Origin: a virus
Reading direction: 5' to 3' (one strand)
DNA: 24,054 nt
IMG/VR virus record: IMGVR_UViG_3300029448_000066
Span: 1 to 24,054 of that record
The translations under genes and the position numbers were made by a program. Position 1 is the stretch's first letter. Every line of letters begins with the position of its first letter. This document shows, piece by piece, positions 9,501 through 16,813 of this stretch. The notes beneath the pieces were generated by a model that was not told the origin of the DNA, did no database searches, and saw only the letters and a program-made list of their open reading frames with translations.

Positions 9501-12500
9501 GTTACTAGATTAAGAGTACCTCCTGATCTTACTCCTAATGGATTTTCTACTTCTAAAAATCCTACAATAGCTTCTTTTAAACCATGAGTTATGTTAGCAT
9601 TTAACAACATATCATTTACATATCGTTTAGTTATATAATTTTTAAAATTACCAAACTGATTAGCATCCATCAAGATATTGCCTATTCCGTCAGCAGGATT
9701 GTTAATTTTATCCATCATATTTTGAAGCTTGCCAGGTTCGATATACTGTACTCCACCTGTTGAAACCCCATCTAATATATTTCTAACTGAATTTATTCTG
9801 TCCATAAAAACCATCATGTCTGAAGTAACGCTTTCTGGATTAGACTGTTCTACTTGAGGGTCAATAGCTATTTTCTTTTTACCTTTAAACCAATCTCTCA
9901 TTTGTAAAACTACTCTTTCAACATTATGATCACCAGGGGTTATCTTGCCTGATAATACATCATAAGCATATCTTTGCCCAGCTCTAATGCCTGCAGTAGT
10001 TACAGCATCCCATATAGGTGTAGAAGATAAAATGTAAGGATCAAAAAATCCTTGGTCTTTTGACCAAGAAGGAACTACTTCTCTCCAACTTGATGCGCCC
10101 TGTTCATTAAATGCTCTTTCATGCATAGCTTCTGTATATCTTTCATACACATTGTTAAATCTATCTAGCACTCCTAAATCTTTAGATATTTCTTGAGAAG
10201 AAAATCTAACTCCAAAATCACCTAAACGAATATTGCCTGCACTTTCAGCTCTTTTTAAAGTTTCATGTAAAGTATACATTGAATCATGATATTGAAGTTT
10301 TCCTCCAACTTCAACTCCTTTACCAATACCTAATGCCTCTAGAATGGAAGAGTTAATTCTTAGCTTACCATCTGAAGCTTCCATAGATTCTGCGTATAAC
10401 CCAAGTTCTTTTAAACTGTCACGAATATATTCAACTTGTGAATTTTCTATCTCTCTAGTAATACGATTAACAGAACTGTCTCTTAATTTTTCCATCTGAG
10501 CTTCAACGTTTTCTACAGTAAGACTAACAGTACCGTTTTCTATTTTTATGTTTTTAAGGGTCTTAACGTACTCTAGAGCAGCGTTTCTATCCATAGGTCG
10601 TACTATTTGTCCATTTAAGCCTAACATCGCCTGAGATTCGATTATTTGAACGACCTTTAAATCGTTAATTAAATTTAATTTTTGATTCTCTAATTTTTCT
10701 TTTTGACCACCAGAAGCTTTTTCTATCTTACCATCGATAGTATTAATCTCATCTCTAACATGTTCACTCCAATGCTTATTGTTAGGGTCAGTTTTTAAAA
10801 CATCTAATGCTTGTTCTACTGTAATAACACTTTCTTTTACCATTTGATGTATTTTAGCTAAATCTTTATTGCCTTCTATTTGTGCAATCTCTAAATTTCT
10901 TTCAAGGCTTTGACTAATATCCATGTTTGCATATACTGCCATTTCATTAAGCTGTACTTTATCTTTACCCATAAGTTCCATAAATACTTCAGCTCTTGCA
11001 ATTTCGCTTCCATTAACATCTTTTCCTACTGCTTCATAGTATTTTGGCATTTTAGGTGCAGGAGATCCATCTCTACCTGGAAGAGGTTTTCCTCTTTTCA
11101 TGTATACAGCCCCAACCCAAGCATCGAATACAAATTGGTCTATAGGATACTCTTCAGTCCCAAATAATCCATTTTGATATTGGTGATACCAATGCTCTGC
11201 ATTCATTGCAACTGAGCCAGCTACATATCTAGAGGCAGATTCATATCCATCTCTTAAGATTTCTTTACCTAAATGCTTAACAATACTTGGCAAATTATTT
11301 CTAAAATGCAACATGCCTTGTTCTAATATTTCATCATCAGCTTTAGTTAAAGTTTTCTTGCTTAACAATGTTCTACCTAAACCAGGAACTTTAGCAAAAA
11401 TAGAAGCATTTTTTCCTGATTGATAATAGAAAGTATTTAATGTTGCCTGTTTATGTTTAGGTGCCATACCTTTAACGTTTCTAAATCTATTGTATAATGC
11501 TTTTCCTATTAACTTAACATCATGAGTCATTCCAGACACAGTTTTTGGAAGAAAACCGCTTTGATTGTCTATTTGCACTAATTTACCACCACCCATTGTT
11601 CTAACTTGAGATAATATTGACCCCATTACAATACCATGCGCAGCTCTTTTCATATTAGAATCAAAGCTCCACTCTGATTCATCTAAACCAGAATAATCAG
11701 CAGCCATATTAGAAAATTGATTAATCAAAACTCCGTGAGTGGCTAACAATGCAGATTCATACAATGCATCTCCAGCTCTTGTAGCTCCTCTAACGCCAAA
11801 CCCTTTGTTAATTAAATTTTGTGTTAAATGTTTTCCAAGCTGATGACCTTGAGCTTCTCCAGCTGATTTCATTACTAAATTTACAGCCTCGTCCAACTTA
11901 GTCCCACTTATCTTAAATGTTTTTGCTAATGATTCTTTTAATAATAATTGTGTTTTAACTCTTACACCTATATCATTTAAAGGATTTGTTTTTAAAACTT
12001 TTCTTTCAGTCCAATTTATAATAGGTTTAGTCTTGCCTAATGCTAATTTTCTACCTTCAGCAATTCCATCAGTAGCGGTTTTTAATAATTTAGGAGCATG
12101 TTTTTTAGCAGACTCTTCAGTAATATTACCACCAATCTTAGCAAGTCCTGCAGCTATATCATCACCATAATATTTCATTGCTCCAGGTACAAGCTTTGTA
12201 GCGCCTGTTATTCCTTTACCAATTAATCCTACTCCAGTCATAAAACCTAATCCAGTACCTAATGCATAACCCAATTTACCTGCCGTTGACTCGTCTTTCC
12301 ATCCTTGGTGACCAAGTGTTGACGATATTTTCCCTCCTAAAGCTATATCTGCTACAGCAGGAACTCCAAAAGATTCAGCAGCTCCCCATATTGTGTTGCC
12401 TACAAAATCAAAAGCTGCACCTACAACAGGTAATTGTTCTAAAGGATTAAATTCAGGAACACCTTCTAATTGAGAAGGGTCATTCCAGTATCTTACAGGT

Positions 12501-12610
12501 CCTTCACCAGAATCAAAGTTAATACTTTCTGCTTCTAATAAATCATTATCTTCTTGTAAACTTGAGTCTAATTCGTAAGCGTCCCAAAAGCTTTGGTCGA
12601 TTTTTGTCAT
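3539..12610 (-). CDS. Giant virion protein with candidate double-psi beta-barrel RNA polymerase domain, 3023 aa
   Basis: An uninterrupted 9-kb gene starts with ATG directly after the TAA of the 549-residue gene (TAAATG), with only a weak SD-like GGAT. Residues about 60-143 are glycine-rich and hydrophobic (P-V-V-G-A-A-F-D-F-V; L-G-T-G-L-G-F-M-T-G-V-G-L-I), suiting membrane contact. A long helical middle follows. Around 2005-2016 lies M-T-A-G-G-N-N-V-M-T-A-G, recalling a conserved block before the catalytic barrel in giant phage proteins. R2204-T-P and then A2243-D-F-D-L-D2248-K match the R-A-P...N-A-D-F-D-G-D region of RNA polymerase beta-prime (R425 to D460 in E. coli, 35 residues; here 40). 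The only cysteine is residue 3022. Inference: a virion-packaged, ejected single-chain RNA polymerase, as in crAss-like phage phi14:2. The alternative is a polyvalent ejection protein with a degenerate barrel. Confidence 0.6.
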   Translation of the reverse strand: MTKIDQSFWDAYELDSSLQEDNDLLEAESINFDSGEGPVRYWNDPSQLEGVPEFNPLEQLPVVGAAFDFVGNTIWGAAESFGVPAVADIALGGKISSTLGHQGWKDESTAGKLGYALGTGLGFMTGVGLIGKGITGATKLVPGAMKYYGDDIAAGLAKIGGNITEESAKKHAPKLLKTATDGIAEGRKLALGKTKPIINWTERKVLKTNPLNDIGVRVKTQLLLKESLAKTFKISGTKLDEAVNLVMKSAGEAQGHQLGKHLTQNLINKGFGVRGATRAGDALYESALLATHGVLINQFSNMAADYSGLDESEWSFDSNMKRAAHGIVMGSILSQVRTMGGGKLVQIDNQSGFLPKTVSGMTHDVKLIGKALYNRFRNVKGMAPKHKQATLNTFYYQSGKNASIFAKVPGLGRTLLSKKTLTKADDEILEQGMLHFRNNLPSIVKHLGKEILRDGYESASRYVAGSVAMNAEHWYHQYQNGLFGTEEYPIDQFVFDAWVGAVYMKRGKPLPGRDGSPAPKMPKYYEAVGKDVNGSEIARAEVFMELMGKDKVQLNEMAVYANMDISQSLERNLEIAQIEGNKDLAKIHQMVKESVITVEQALDVLKTDPNNKHWSEHVRDEINTIDGKIEKASGGQKEKLENQKLNLINDLKVVQIIESQAMLGLNGQIVRPMDRNAALEYVKTLKNIKIENGTVSLTVENVEAQMEKLRDSSVNRITREIENSQVEYIRDSLKELGLYAESMEASDGKLRINSSILEALGIGKGVEVGGKLQYHDSMYTLHETLKRAESAGNIRLGDFGVRFSSQEISKDLGVLDRFNNVYERYTEAMHERAFNEQGASSWREVVPSWSKDQGFFDPYILSSTPIWDAVTTAGIRAGQRYAYDVLSGKITPGDHNVERVVLQMRDWFKGKKKIAIDPQVEQSNPESVTSDMMVFMDRINSVRNILDGVSTGGVQYIEPGKLQNMMDKINNPADGIGNILMDANQFGNFKNYITKRYVNDMLLNANITHGLKEAIVGFLEVENPLGVRSGGTLNLVTSRTLREILLQGQVGVNEAMNPRDKHVSELIDLYEMKVEGPLKANLSKGNGGLIRFSEELKPAKELLEANEMIQALREAVNRTDKMALYETESYAFEVNRLGLEIDKSIQKLTEMEVLNGDKTNDSFRKSIQELSVSAGHLQIQLELYLQNRDMVGLRTLIERRQELSKVIDKLGADPLKTSKSILDYTKELDKIVTEALRERNDKLSLNDIEGVNDYISDQLDAIHLSNRSGKSKGLNTSISDSQYMTKWFKSSNLDFIETIKHKPLELIKSISNLEPAAKAFMEKISENPNIIDFNSSEFAGVKDYIDLVLKPVLESQKIKIESLADKSLGETPAERYQNFLLDSYFVIASGLATKKMPLGVFDNGALHITEGSISNWDRGINRLKTSLGLANIEGGIIIAGSRIGNKNGFTSRLDRQTLNELEARLNEGAFIDISSKEILSKEDVKLIDRLNTSIVGEGRDGRPQYQPVMLDGNTMIFIHRGVTKQIAFEWANPNSGIRKKLSAIFMGVKNGEAIIEKYLSEHVGLEKGEASLVNIPNTAENIKKLTVLTRLIDGPADIVQNVISKSLSPVDALAELKYMKLDSPRTGVPLNDLTLNFSKEYFKRMSVGLTDMSNSIDVFNKQMFNPDGSTTKFRKLVINDEAGLNEGWRFFDTQAAAERRLVKQLVDKNNLSQKEAESKAAEMLKVFKPLAASSVNGETYLSLPEMTAQLMAKGGNPEWFIRNAKGEVVGFNVVIKPVEHQSSIDITTGEVNVFAGKTAYKYNPIVDKMMQDGKGNYILDSISFGSASKKNARKAPGEAEFKGRNHDLPENINRKKTFFEDLADNLNISRIKKDKPNTIVELDRESIFIKSINGIHDATMSAGFLNFLSNKSIADISKVTGSGDVVQDMLSRHSQLRTNPFAYKKIAEQIRNIGMESGDMMSKLIGIEGVLEAGGLPVFEYMAPQLDKMVNSEYLNSRNFVSSSMTAGGNNVMTAGFELSLPVRIKDSTDPNSVPVQRSFGGSGIPHHVYNKPIRELLLGRNDGLSFSFTANKALIDKFKLKNIVEVGDDIIVTHKGEVLGPHNQMFNTKVLDINGKAKKHPKFESFMKDQFQEIISQIKARNFETLGEALMFIDGQSGKLNITDGTFKDHSLNNKSKDALANTILDNGNKLFKAIHGVNVDLRTPKAGLNDWVISKIEKLLDQRKGPVSEMNKLDVLDPQDADFDLDKSSGFFGLPSNAIKDIYNVAGYLDPATRVFDKALNEILLDSPELVEDYGLRIKLLESKRPLVVRQHSIASFMNQYFAAGNKSGTLFEYGAKTTNPVFEMSVQNVNYRLSFKGGNALADAVGHTKKLIKETIDIYKESGTIDNVDLARLVWTDATHGLLKIEKSIFKGGKGTYETLDFNPTSIPEPVWNKINTVINEVLTPVGKIFDMAGLKQSFTDGTSMKMSLYDMVNQFEVIKNQIRYAGYNLESTNGKFRKMTPNELHGLTESLLSFMGVKTNSPLPGGVSNHPLIQGLQSMEAGLRRHFSSPKFNTDIGALLAGKSARTDAEISVAIKGIIKDQKKWANLEYLVHEVNQLEDSMSFMRAMGKRGTERYKGLERQRSFKVKVLNEFNYQLNSPGSAIAETRNLRPGTKFLNKNLDWGRVGQFRDGQFIQVLNPGDRFISPVRKGDQFVINYKTYRLGNQALNNQRRAMSIAFARNLSSLSKGQIAEIDGIVSRFNQKIRNARDIVDQNAPKTSDRYGLISEAQMQVLIDHVKEAVNAGGMTPDSYVKQFLYRLLSPKASTTDFDVVGYDKVSGQPSVLPHFNKNVLRERLVFSMLDRIKSNKGIDFISPETGKELYQDIIDAHKIASLKVWDKTLEGDVFRFEGTKRELNDFDILSMPDVVPRWVEKSDLNLKAKEIMMSYMTGSYALNPIELYRLTLGLGNTSMNKMPDASTIRNRIEPLWQGREGFEVGGRGEWWIPKKSIRDRINEHSDKGRTKDMKEAMQDAIDKLCR
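5867..6001 (-). other. Candidate RNA polymerase catalytic region (R-T-P ... D-F-D-L-D) inside the giant protein
   Basis: Bases 6001 down to 5999 encode R2204, which begins R-T-P-K-A-G. Bases 5881 down to 5867 encode D2244-F-D2246-L-D2248, preceded by D-A and followed by K. In cellular beta-prime the same order occurs as R-A-P-T-L then N-A-D-F-D-G-D, where the three aspartates hold the catalytic magnesium. Here the Gly is Leu, comparable with the hydrophobic residue I recall at this place in crAss-like phage polymerases (DFDID). The match is short and made by eye, but the spacing between the two blocks is close to that of the cellular enzyme. Confidence 0.6.
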
Positions 12611-14260
12611 TTACACTATCCATTCATTTTCAGCTAAAGCAAGCGCTTCAACTACTGTGTTGTCTAATATTTCTTCTTCTTGAGTAGTACCTTTATATGC
12701 ATACAATTCTTCTATAGGAATTTGACTATTTATATTATTTGCTTTAGAGCTAGGATCTAAATCATTAAACAGTCCTAAGATGCCGCTTTTTGTTTTATCT
12801 TCTATCCATTGATATTGTTCTAAAATAGCATCCATAATTTGATTGTCATAATCTCCTGGACTTAAACCGAACAGTCTTAACACTGCTGTTTTTCGTCTTT
12901 GGTTTTTAGGATCGTCATAGTCTATAAGCACAGGCTCTCCTTGACTGTTCAATACAGGTTTGCCAGAAGCTTGATTTACTCTTACTGTTAAAAACTGTTG
13001 AGCTAATTTTAATTGTTCCATAAATAAAACTTCTGTTGCTTGATCTTGAGGTTTACTTATAGCATTAAAAGCATCTATAAAAGCTTTTCCTTGCGTAACC
13101 TGTCGTTGAATCATTGGATCTGCCCACGTTCCTTCTTTTGGATTAAATGAGTTGTCTATAGTAGCAATCTCAGGTCTATTGTTTACCAATATTTGCTGAG
13201 AAGCTTTAGTGTTTAACAGCAGAGCTCCTATCTGTTGATACTCTTTTTGCAAAGTCATCCATGCTACTTGAGTGTCATCATCCCAATTATCAAAATTAGT
13301 AGGAGACATATTAGATATATAATCATCATCTGCTGCTCCTGTTTGAGCTAATAATGTTGAATACTGACCTACTTTACCTGCTGTACCTGCAGCCATACGA
13401 TTTATTTGAGGTCCAACAACAGCTCCAAGTTTTGCACTTCGTTCTCCAAGAAGAATATCTTTTTGATCTTTAGGAAGTGTATCCCAAGCTATATCCATAA
13501 TATTCTGTTCTTCAATTCCTTGTTTAATAACAGACTCTCTATTTTTAATAATAGATTCTCTTTGAGCATACCTTGTTGTTTGAGGAGCTAACATTCCACT
13601 CCATATTGATTTATATCTTTCTATAGTCTCTGTATCAAACTGACCGTCTGCACCAGGTATTAATCCTTGAGATTTCATAGCTGGAAGCAATGTTGATTCC
13701 CAGTAAGGTTCAAGATCGCCAGCATCTACCATATAAGGATCACCTCCTTGTGATGCTACAGTAGCTAAATTTTGAGCCATATTGCCCTTTAAATAGCGCA
13801 AAGCATTTTGATCTTGCTTAAGTCTATTGCGCTGATTATTTAACTGGCTAGCATACTCAGAATCGTCTACAATAATTTCAGCTCTTTCTTTAATCAAATC
13901 ATACATCGGTTCAGAAACTGCATCTTCTAGTTGATTTAAAACATTCAATGCAGTGTTATCGCTAGTCCCGTTTATATCGCTTGTGTCTGGCAAGAACGTA
14001 GTAGTATCTTGAAATTCTTGTTGTATTGTTCTAATCTCATCTTCATATGTTGAAATTTCATTTTTATATTTATCAGAACTCATAGCTAAATTTTGCAAAG
14101 ACAATTCAATTAATGCCATCTCTTCTTGATTCTGCATTTTTTCTCTCTCTAATGCATATTGTTCTTGCATGCCATATAAGCCTATAAGAAGCTCTGGTAA
14201 ATCAGAAACTAATTTCTCAAGAGGTCCTGCTTCCTGTCTTTGTTTTAAAATTTTTGCCAT
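12611..14260 (-). CDS. Helical, cysteine-free probable internal virion protein, 549 aa
   Basis: ATG at 14260 follows AAGGAGATATA, a strong ribosome binding site. No family is recognised. Residues about 31-85 look like a long amphipathic helix or coiled coil (M-Q-E-Q-Y-A-L-E-R-E-K-M-Q), and much of the rest is rich in Gln, Asn, Asp and helical segments. There is no signal peptide, no clear membrane segment and no cysteine. It sits between the two Cys-rich proteins and the giant gene and abuts the latter with no spacer (TAAATG). The position and composition suit an internal core or ejection-complex component made together with the giant protein; this is inference from context. Confidence 0.5.
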   Translation of the reverse strand: MAKILKQRQEAGPLEKLVSDLPELLIGLYGMQEQYALEREKMQNQEEMALIELSLQNLAMSSDKYKNEISTYEDEIRTIQQEFQDTTTFLPDTSDINGTSDNTALNVLNQLEDAVSEPMYDLIKERAEIIVDDSEYASQLNNQRNRLKQDQNALRYLKGNMAQNLATVASQGGDPYMVDAGDLEPYWESTLLPAMKSQGLIPGADGQFDTETIERYKSIWSGMLAPQTTRYAQRESIIKNRESVIKQGIEEQNIMDIAWDTLPKDQKDILLGERSAKLGAVVGPQINRMAAGTAGKVGQYSTLLAQTGAADDDYISNMSPTNFDNWDDDTQVAWMTLQKEYQQIGALLLNTKASQQILVNNRPEIATIDNSFNPKEGTWADPMIQRQVTQGKAFIDAFNAISKPQDQATEVLFMEQLKLAQQFLTVRVNQASGKPVLNSQGEPVLIDYDDPKNQRRKTAVLRLFGLSPGDYDNQIMDAILEQYQWIEDKTKSGILGLFNDLDPSSKANNINSQIPIEELYAYKGTTQEEEILDNTVVEALALAENEWIV

Positions 14261-14273
14261 TATATCTCCTTAA

Positions 14274-15011
14274 TTACCAACAACATGGATTAAATGTATC
14301 CCAGCCCGAGTCACCACATACTACGCCAGCGCAAAGTCCGCTACCAATTGTAGCCAAATCATCGCCAGTAAAGCCTCCTCCACCATCAAGATCTGGAACA
14401 AGGTCAACAAAATCACTTAACTCCTCCTGCATAAATTGTTGACATGTTTCTACGCTGTTGCCTGCATTAATGCAATTTTGAAAACCATCTGACACAGCCT
14501 CATCTTCCCAATCGCCATAAGCACTAGGAGCGTCAGGGTTTTTGTCAGGATCTAAACCTAAAAAAACATTGTAAATATCCCATTCTTTGTCAACTTCAGC
14601 TTGACGACTTTTTAATGTATCCATTTTTGCATCTAATACTGTTGACTTTATATTTTGAATATCTTGTTCTTTTGATAAACTTACTTGATCCAATTGAAAT
14701 TCTTTTTGTTTTTTACTGCTACCAGAAGATGCAAATCCTCCTGTTGAATTTCCAACCAAAGTATTCATGTTCATTGCATTATAAGATTTTTCTAAGTTTA
14801 CTTCAGTCGCTGCTAAAGCTGTATCTATAGCATTGATTGCTTGTTCCTTAATTATATTAGCTTTAAATTGGTCAGGGCCTCTTGTAATTTCTGCCATTGC
14901 AAAATCTTTAGCATCACTATCTACATATAAATCAAATAATCTATTCCAATTATCAGGCCTATCTTCATATCCGTATTCTTCGCCAAAATCTAAATCATCA
15001 TATATACTCAT
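14274..15011 (-). CDS. Cys-rich-tailed protein of unknown function, 245 aa
   Basis: ATG at 15011 follows AAGGAGTTTGT. The N-terminus is acidic and aromatic (M-S-I-Y-D-D-L-D-F-G). A helical middle contains G-G-F-A-S-S-G-S (about 91-98). The last 66 residues hold all six cysteines: C180 and C190 in C-I-N-A-G-N-S-V-E-T-C, C227, C232, and C243-C244 in the terminal P-C-C-W. The gene just upstream encodes a protein of similar size and layout sharing C-I-x-x-G-x5-C, so the two are probably diverged duplicates. No known family is recognised. Virion location is inferred from the operon. The cysteines could form disulphides on an exposed structure or bind metal. Confidence 0.5.
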   Translation of the reverse strand: MSIYDDLDFGEEYGYEDRPDNWNRLFDLYVDSDAKDFAMAEITRGPDQFKANIIKEQAINAIDTALAATEVNLEKSYNAMNMNTLVGNSTGGFASSGSSKKQKEFQLDQVSLSKEQDIQNIKSTVLDAKMDTLKSRQAEVDKEWDIYNVFLGLDPDKNPDAPSAYGDWEDEAVSDGFQNCINAGNSVETCQQFMQEELSDFVDLVPDLDGGGGFTGDDLATIGSGLCAGVVCGDSGWDTFNPCCW

Positions 15012-15023
15012 ACAAACTCCTTA

Positions 15024-15878
15024 TTACTCGAATGGGTTTACGAAATCATCAGGATCTAATGGGGTGCAGCAGCTATCAGAACTACAATCTTCAGTCAAAC
15101 TAAAACCTCCACAAGTCCATGTATAACCATCTGGACAAGTGCCGCTACTTGGACATCCTGTCCCTCCTTCTCCCCCAGTATCAATATCTTCTCCAGGTAT
15201 TGTGCCTGAACAGCTAGCATGATCTCCGCCATCGGCGATACATTGCATATAAGCATTGTCGTCTTCAAATCCTTGGTAATCAATTTCATCAGCAGTAAAC
15301 TCAAAAGGATCCACATTCGGGTCCCCTACAACAAATCTTCTTTCAAAAAGATCCCAGTCAGGATTAAAATCAGGATCTGTTTCTTGATATGCAGAATAGT
15401 CTTCCCAAAGTTTATCTACAAATGATTTTCTAACATCATAGATTGCACTTGTTGCACTTAGTTGTTTACTTTTCATTGACTTATGTGCTAGGTCTGCTAC
15501 ACCTGTATATTCATCTGTTAAAGATTCAAGGTTAGCTCTAGCTGTACCTCCTCCAGCAAAACCACTTTTGCCAATAGAACGCTGAACATTTTCTGAAACT
15601 TCTCCTAATTGTACAGATCGAGCAGCTTTATTTAATTCAAAATCTTTAAACTCTTGGCCAAATGATTCTCTAATTAATTCTTCTTGTTTATATCTACTAG
15701 AATCTAAATAATCAGGTCCAGTAAGTGATAATGCTTCTGTCGGATTTATATCTTGTGCATAAAGTTGCGTAAAACCTTCTTGAATTAAATCTAAATTTTC
15801 AAGACCATATTGTTGACCTGATCCTTCTCCAAGAGTGTCCCAATCTGACCAGTTATCTAATTCCCACCAATTAGCCAT
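15024..15878 (-). CDS. Cys-rich-tailed protein of unknown function, 284 aa
   Basis: ATG at 15878 comes two bases after the previous stop, with its SD (AGGAAG) inside the end of the upstream gene. The N-terminus is rich in Trp and acid residues (M-A-N-W-W-E-L-D-N-W). The middle carries K-S-G-F-A-G-G-G-T-A-R (about 104-114), a glycine-rich turn similar to one in the next gene's product. The last 72 residues carry eight cysteines (213, 223, 242, 248, 256, 265, 270, 271), including C-I-A-D-G-G-D-H-A-S-C and the adjacent pair S-C-C-T-P. The gene ends in tandem TAATAA stops. It is a likely paralogue of the 245-residue neighbour. I do not recognise a family; a virion or ejection-associated role is suggested only by its position. 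Confidence 0.5.
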   Translation of the reverse strand: MANWWELDNWSDWDTLGEGSGQQYGLENLDLIQEGFTQLYAQDINPTEALSLTGPDYLDSSRYKQEELIRESFGQEFKDFELNKAARSVQLGEVSENVQRSIGKSGFAGGGTARANLESLTDEYTGVADLAHKSMKSKQLSATSAIYDVRKSFVDKLWEDYSAYQETDPDFNPDWDLFERRFVVGDPNVDPFEFTADEIDYQGFEDDNAYMQCIADGGDHASCSGTIPGEDIDTGGEGGTGCPSSGTCPDGYTWTCGGFSLTEDCSSDSCCTPLDPDDFVNPFE

Positions 15879-15880
15879 TA

Positions 15881-16744
15881 TTAATACTTCCTATATTTTA
15901 ATGGAATATCAAAAGGCACTATAGGGTCAAATGATTCAAAATCAAGACTATCGAACTCTTCAAATATATCGTCATCTAAACCTTCAAATATATCGTCGTA
16001 ATAATCATCTGCATCATCTATTAGGCTTCTAGGATTAAAATTTTCAGTAGTTACACTGCTCGTATTAACTACAGGCTCACTTGTTGATGCATTTGCTTGC
16101 CTAGCTTCATTCATACCTGTTATAAAATTAAGAGGATTAAAATTATAATCTTGTGCTAATAAATATTTAAATTTATCTTTCATAGAAGGGGCTATTGCAG
16201 TAGTAGTTCCACTTACAGCTTCACCAGCCATATTTACTCCTTCTATAGTAGCAGGCGCAGAACCCATATTTTTAAGAGCTTTCATGCCTCCACCTAGTAT
16301 AAAAGCAGACGCTGCATCTTTTGCGGAGCTAACATACTGCTCTTCATCAAAATCTCCCCATTGCATATCAAGATCAGATTCTAATTCACTTTCAAAATTA
16401 GTTAATATTCCTTGTGATTCTATATCGTCTACCGTAACACCTTCTCTAAAAGCTAAAGCACTTAACCCTTCGTCAGCAATATCAGACCATCCTTCAGTAC
16501 GTTCTCCCACTTCTCTACCTACTCTACTGCCAATACCCGCTAAAGCAGATCCAGCAAGCAGACCAACGCCTCCAGTTAATGCTCCTACTAATAAAGGAAG
16601 ACCAACTGCTCCTATAATACCGCCCCACATAGAACGAGTAGCAGCATCTTGATTTCGAGTTTGCATATCATTAAAACTACCCATTAATTCATCTTGTGCT
16701 TCATCAACAATAGTTGCTAACTGTGCTTTAAACCTACTACTCAT
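15881..16744 (-). CDS. Glycine-rich hydrophobic protein with acidic tail, probable membrane-interacting virion protein, 287 aa
   Basis: ATG at 16744 follows AAAAAGGAGCGCCA, a strong site after a 69-nt gap from the fibre gene. Residues about 40-73 form a Gly/Ala/Leu-rich hydrophobic hairpin (G-G-I-I-G-A-V-G-L-P-L-L-V-G-A-L). There is a second, weaker glycine-rich patch (A-F-I-L-G-G-G-M) near 147-154. The C-terminal 50 residues are very acidic, with the unit D-D-I-F-E occurring twice, then end basic (K-Y-R-K-Y). There are no cysteines. Such Gly-rich hairpins occur in phage proteins that enter the host membrane during DNA ejection, which fits the giant proteins downstream; a structural role in the tail is the alternative. 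No family name can be given. Confidence 0.45.
   Translation of the reverse strand: MSSRFKAQLATIVDEAQDELMGSFNDMQTRNQDAATRSMWGGIIGAVGLPLLVGALTGGVGLLAGSALAGIGSRVGREVGERTEGWSDIADEGLSALAFREGVTVDDIESQGILTNFESELESDLDMQWGDFDEEQYVSSAKDAASAFILGGGMKALKNMGSAPATIEGVNMAGEAVSGTTTAIAPSMKDKFKYLLAQDYNFNPLNFITGMNEARQANASTSEPVVNTSSVTTENFNPRSLIDDADDYYDDIFEGLDDDIFEEFDSLDFESFDPIVPFDIPLKYRKY
15958..15997. repeat. 16-bp direct repeat with 24-bp period inside a coding region
   Basis: CTTCAAATATATCGTC occurs at 15958-15973 and again at 15982-15997. The 24-bp period equals eight codons, and the copies encode the doubled D-D-I-F-E of the acidic tail of the 287-residue protein. This looks like a recent in-frame duplication, not a regulatory site. 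Confidence 0.8.
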
Positions 16745-16813
16745 TGGCGCTCCTTTTTAAATAGAAAAAATCAGAATAATTTAATATACTTACCATGTTA
16801 TATGCAACCATTA

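Noticed and set aside
3539-12610. Giant gene as a tail tape-measure protein
   Set aside because: It lacks the long uniform coiled-coil pattern and repeated spacing of tape measures, no tail-tube or tail-assembly chaperone genes are seen nearby, and it carries enzyme-like motifs.
16284-16652. Plus-strand frame of 122 codons
   Set aside because: It is antisense to the glycine-rich 287-residue gene. Its Pro/Ser/Ala-rich composition is what the complement of Gly-rich codons gives.
16737-16811. A 24-codon minus-strand frame in the gap between the fibre and the 287-residue gene
   Set aside because: It has no SD, is very short, and its end simply overlaps the ribosome binding site and start of the next gene. 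It is most likely chance in AT-rich DNA.
16745-16813. Possible promoter (TTGCAT and TATATT on the minus strand) in the largest gap of the operon
   Set aside because: The two boxes are only 13 bases apart, too close for a sigma-70 promoter, and such strings are expected by chance in AT-rich DNA.
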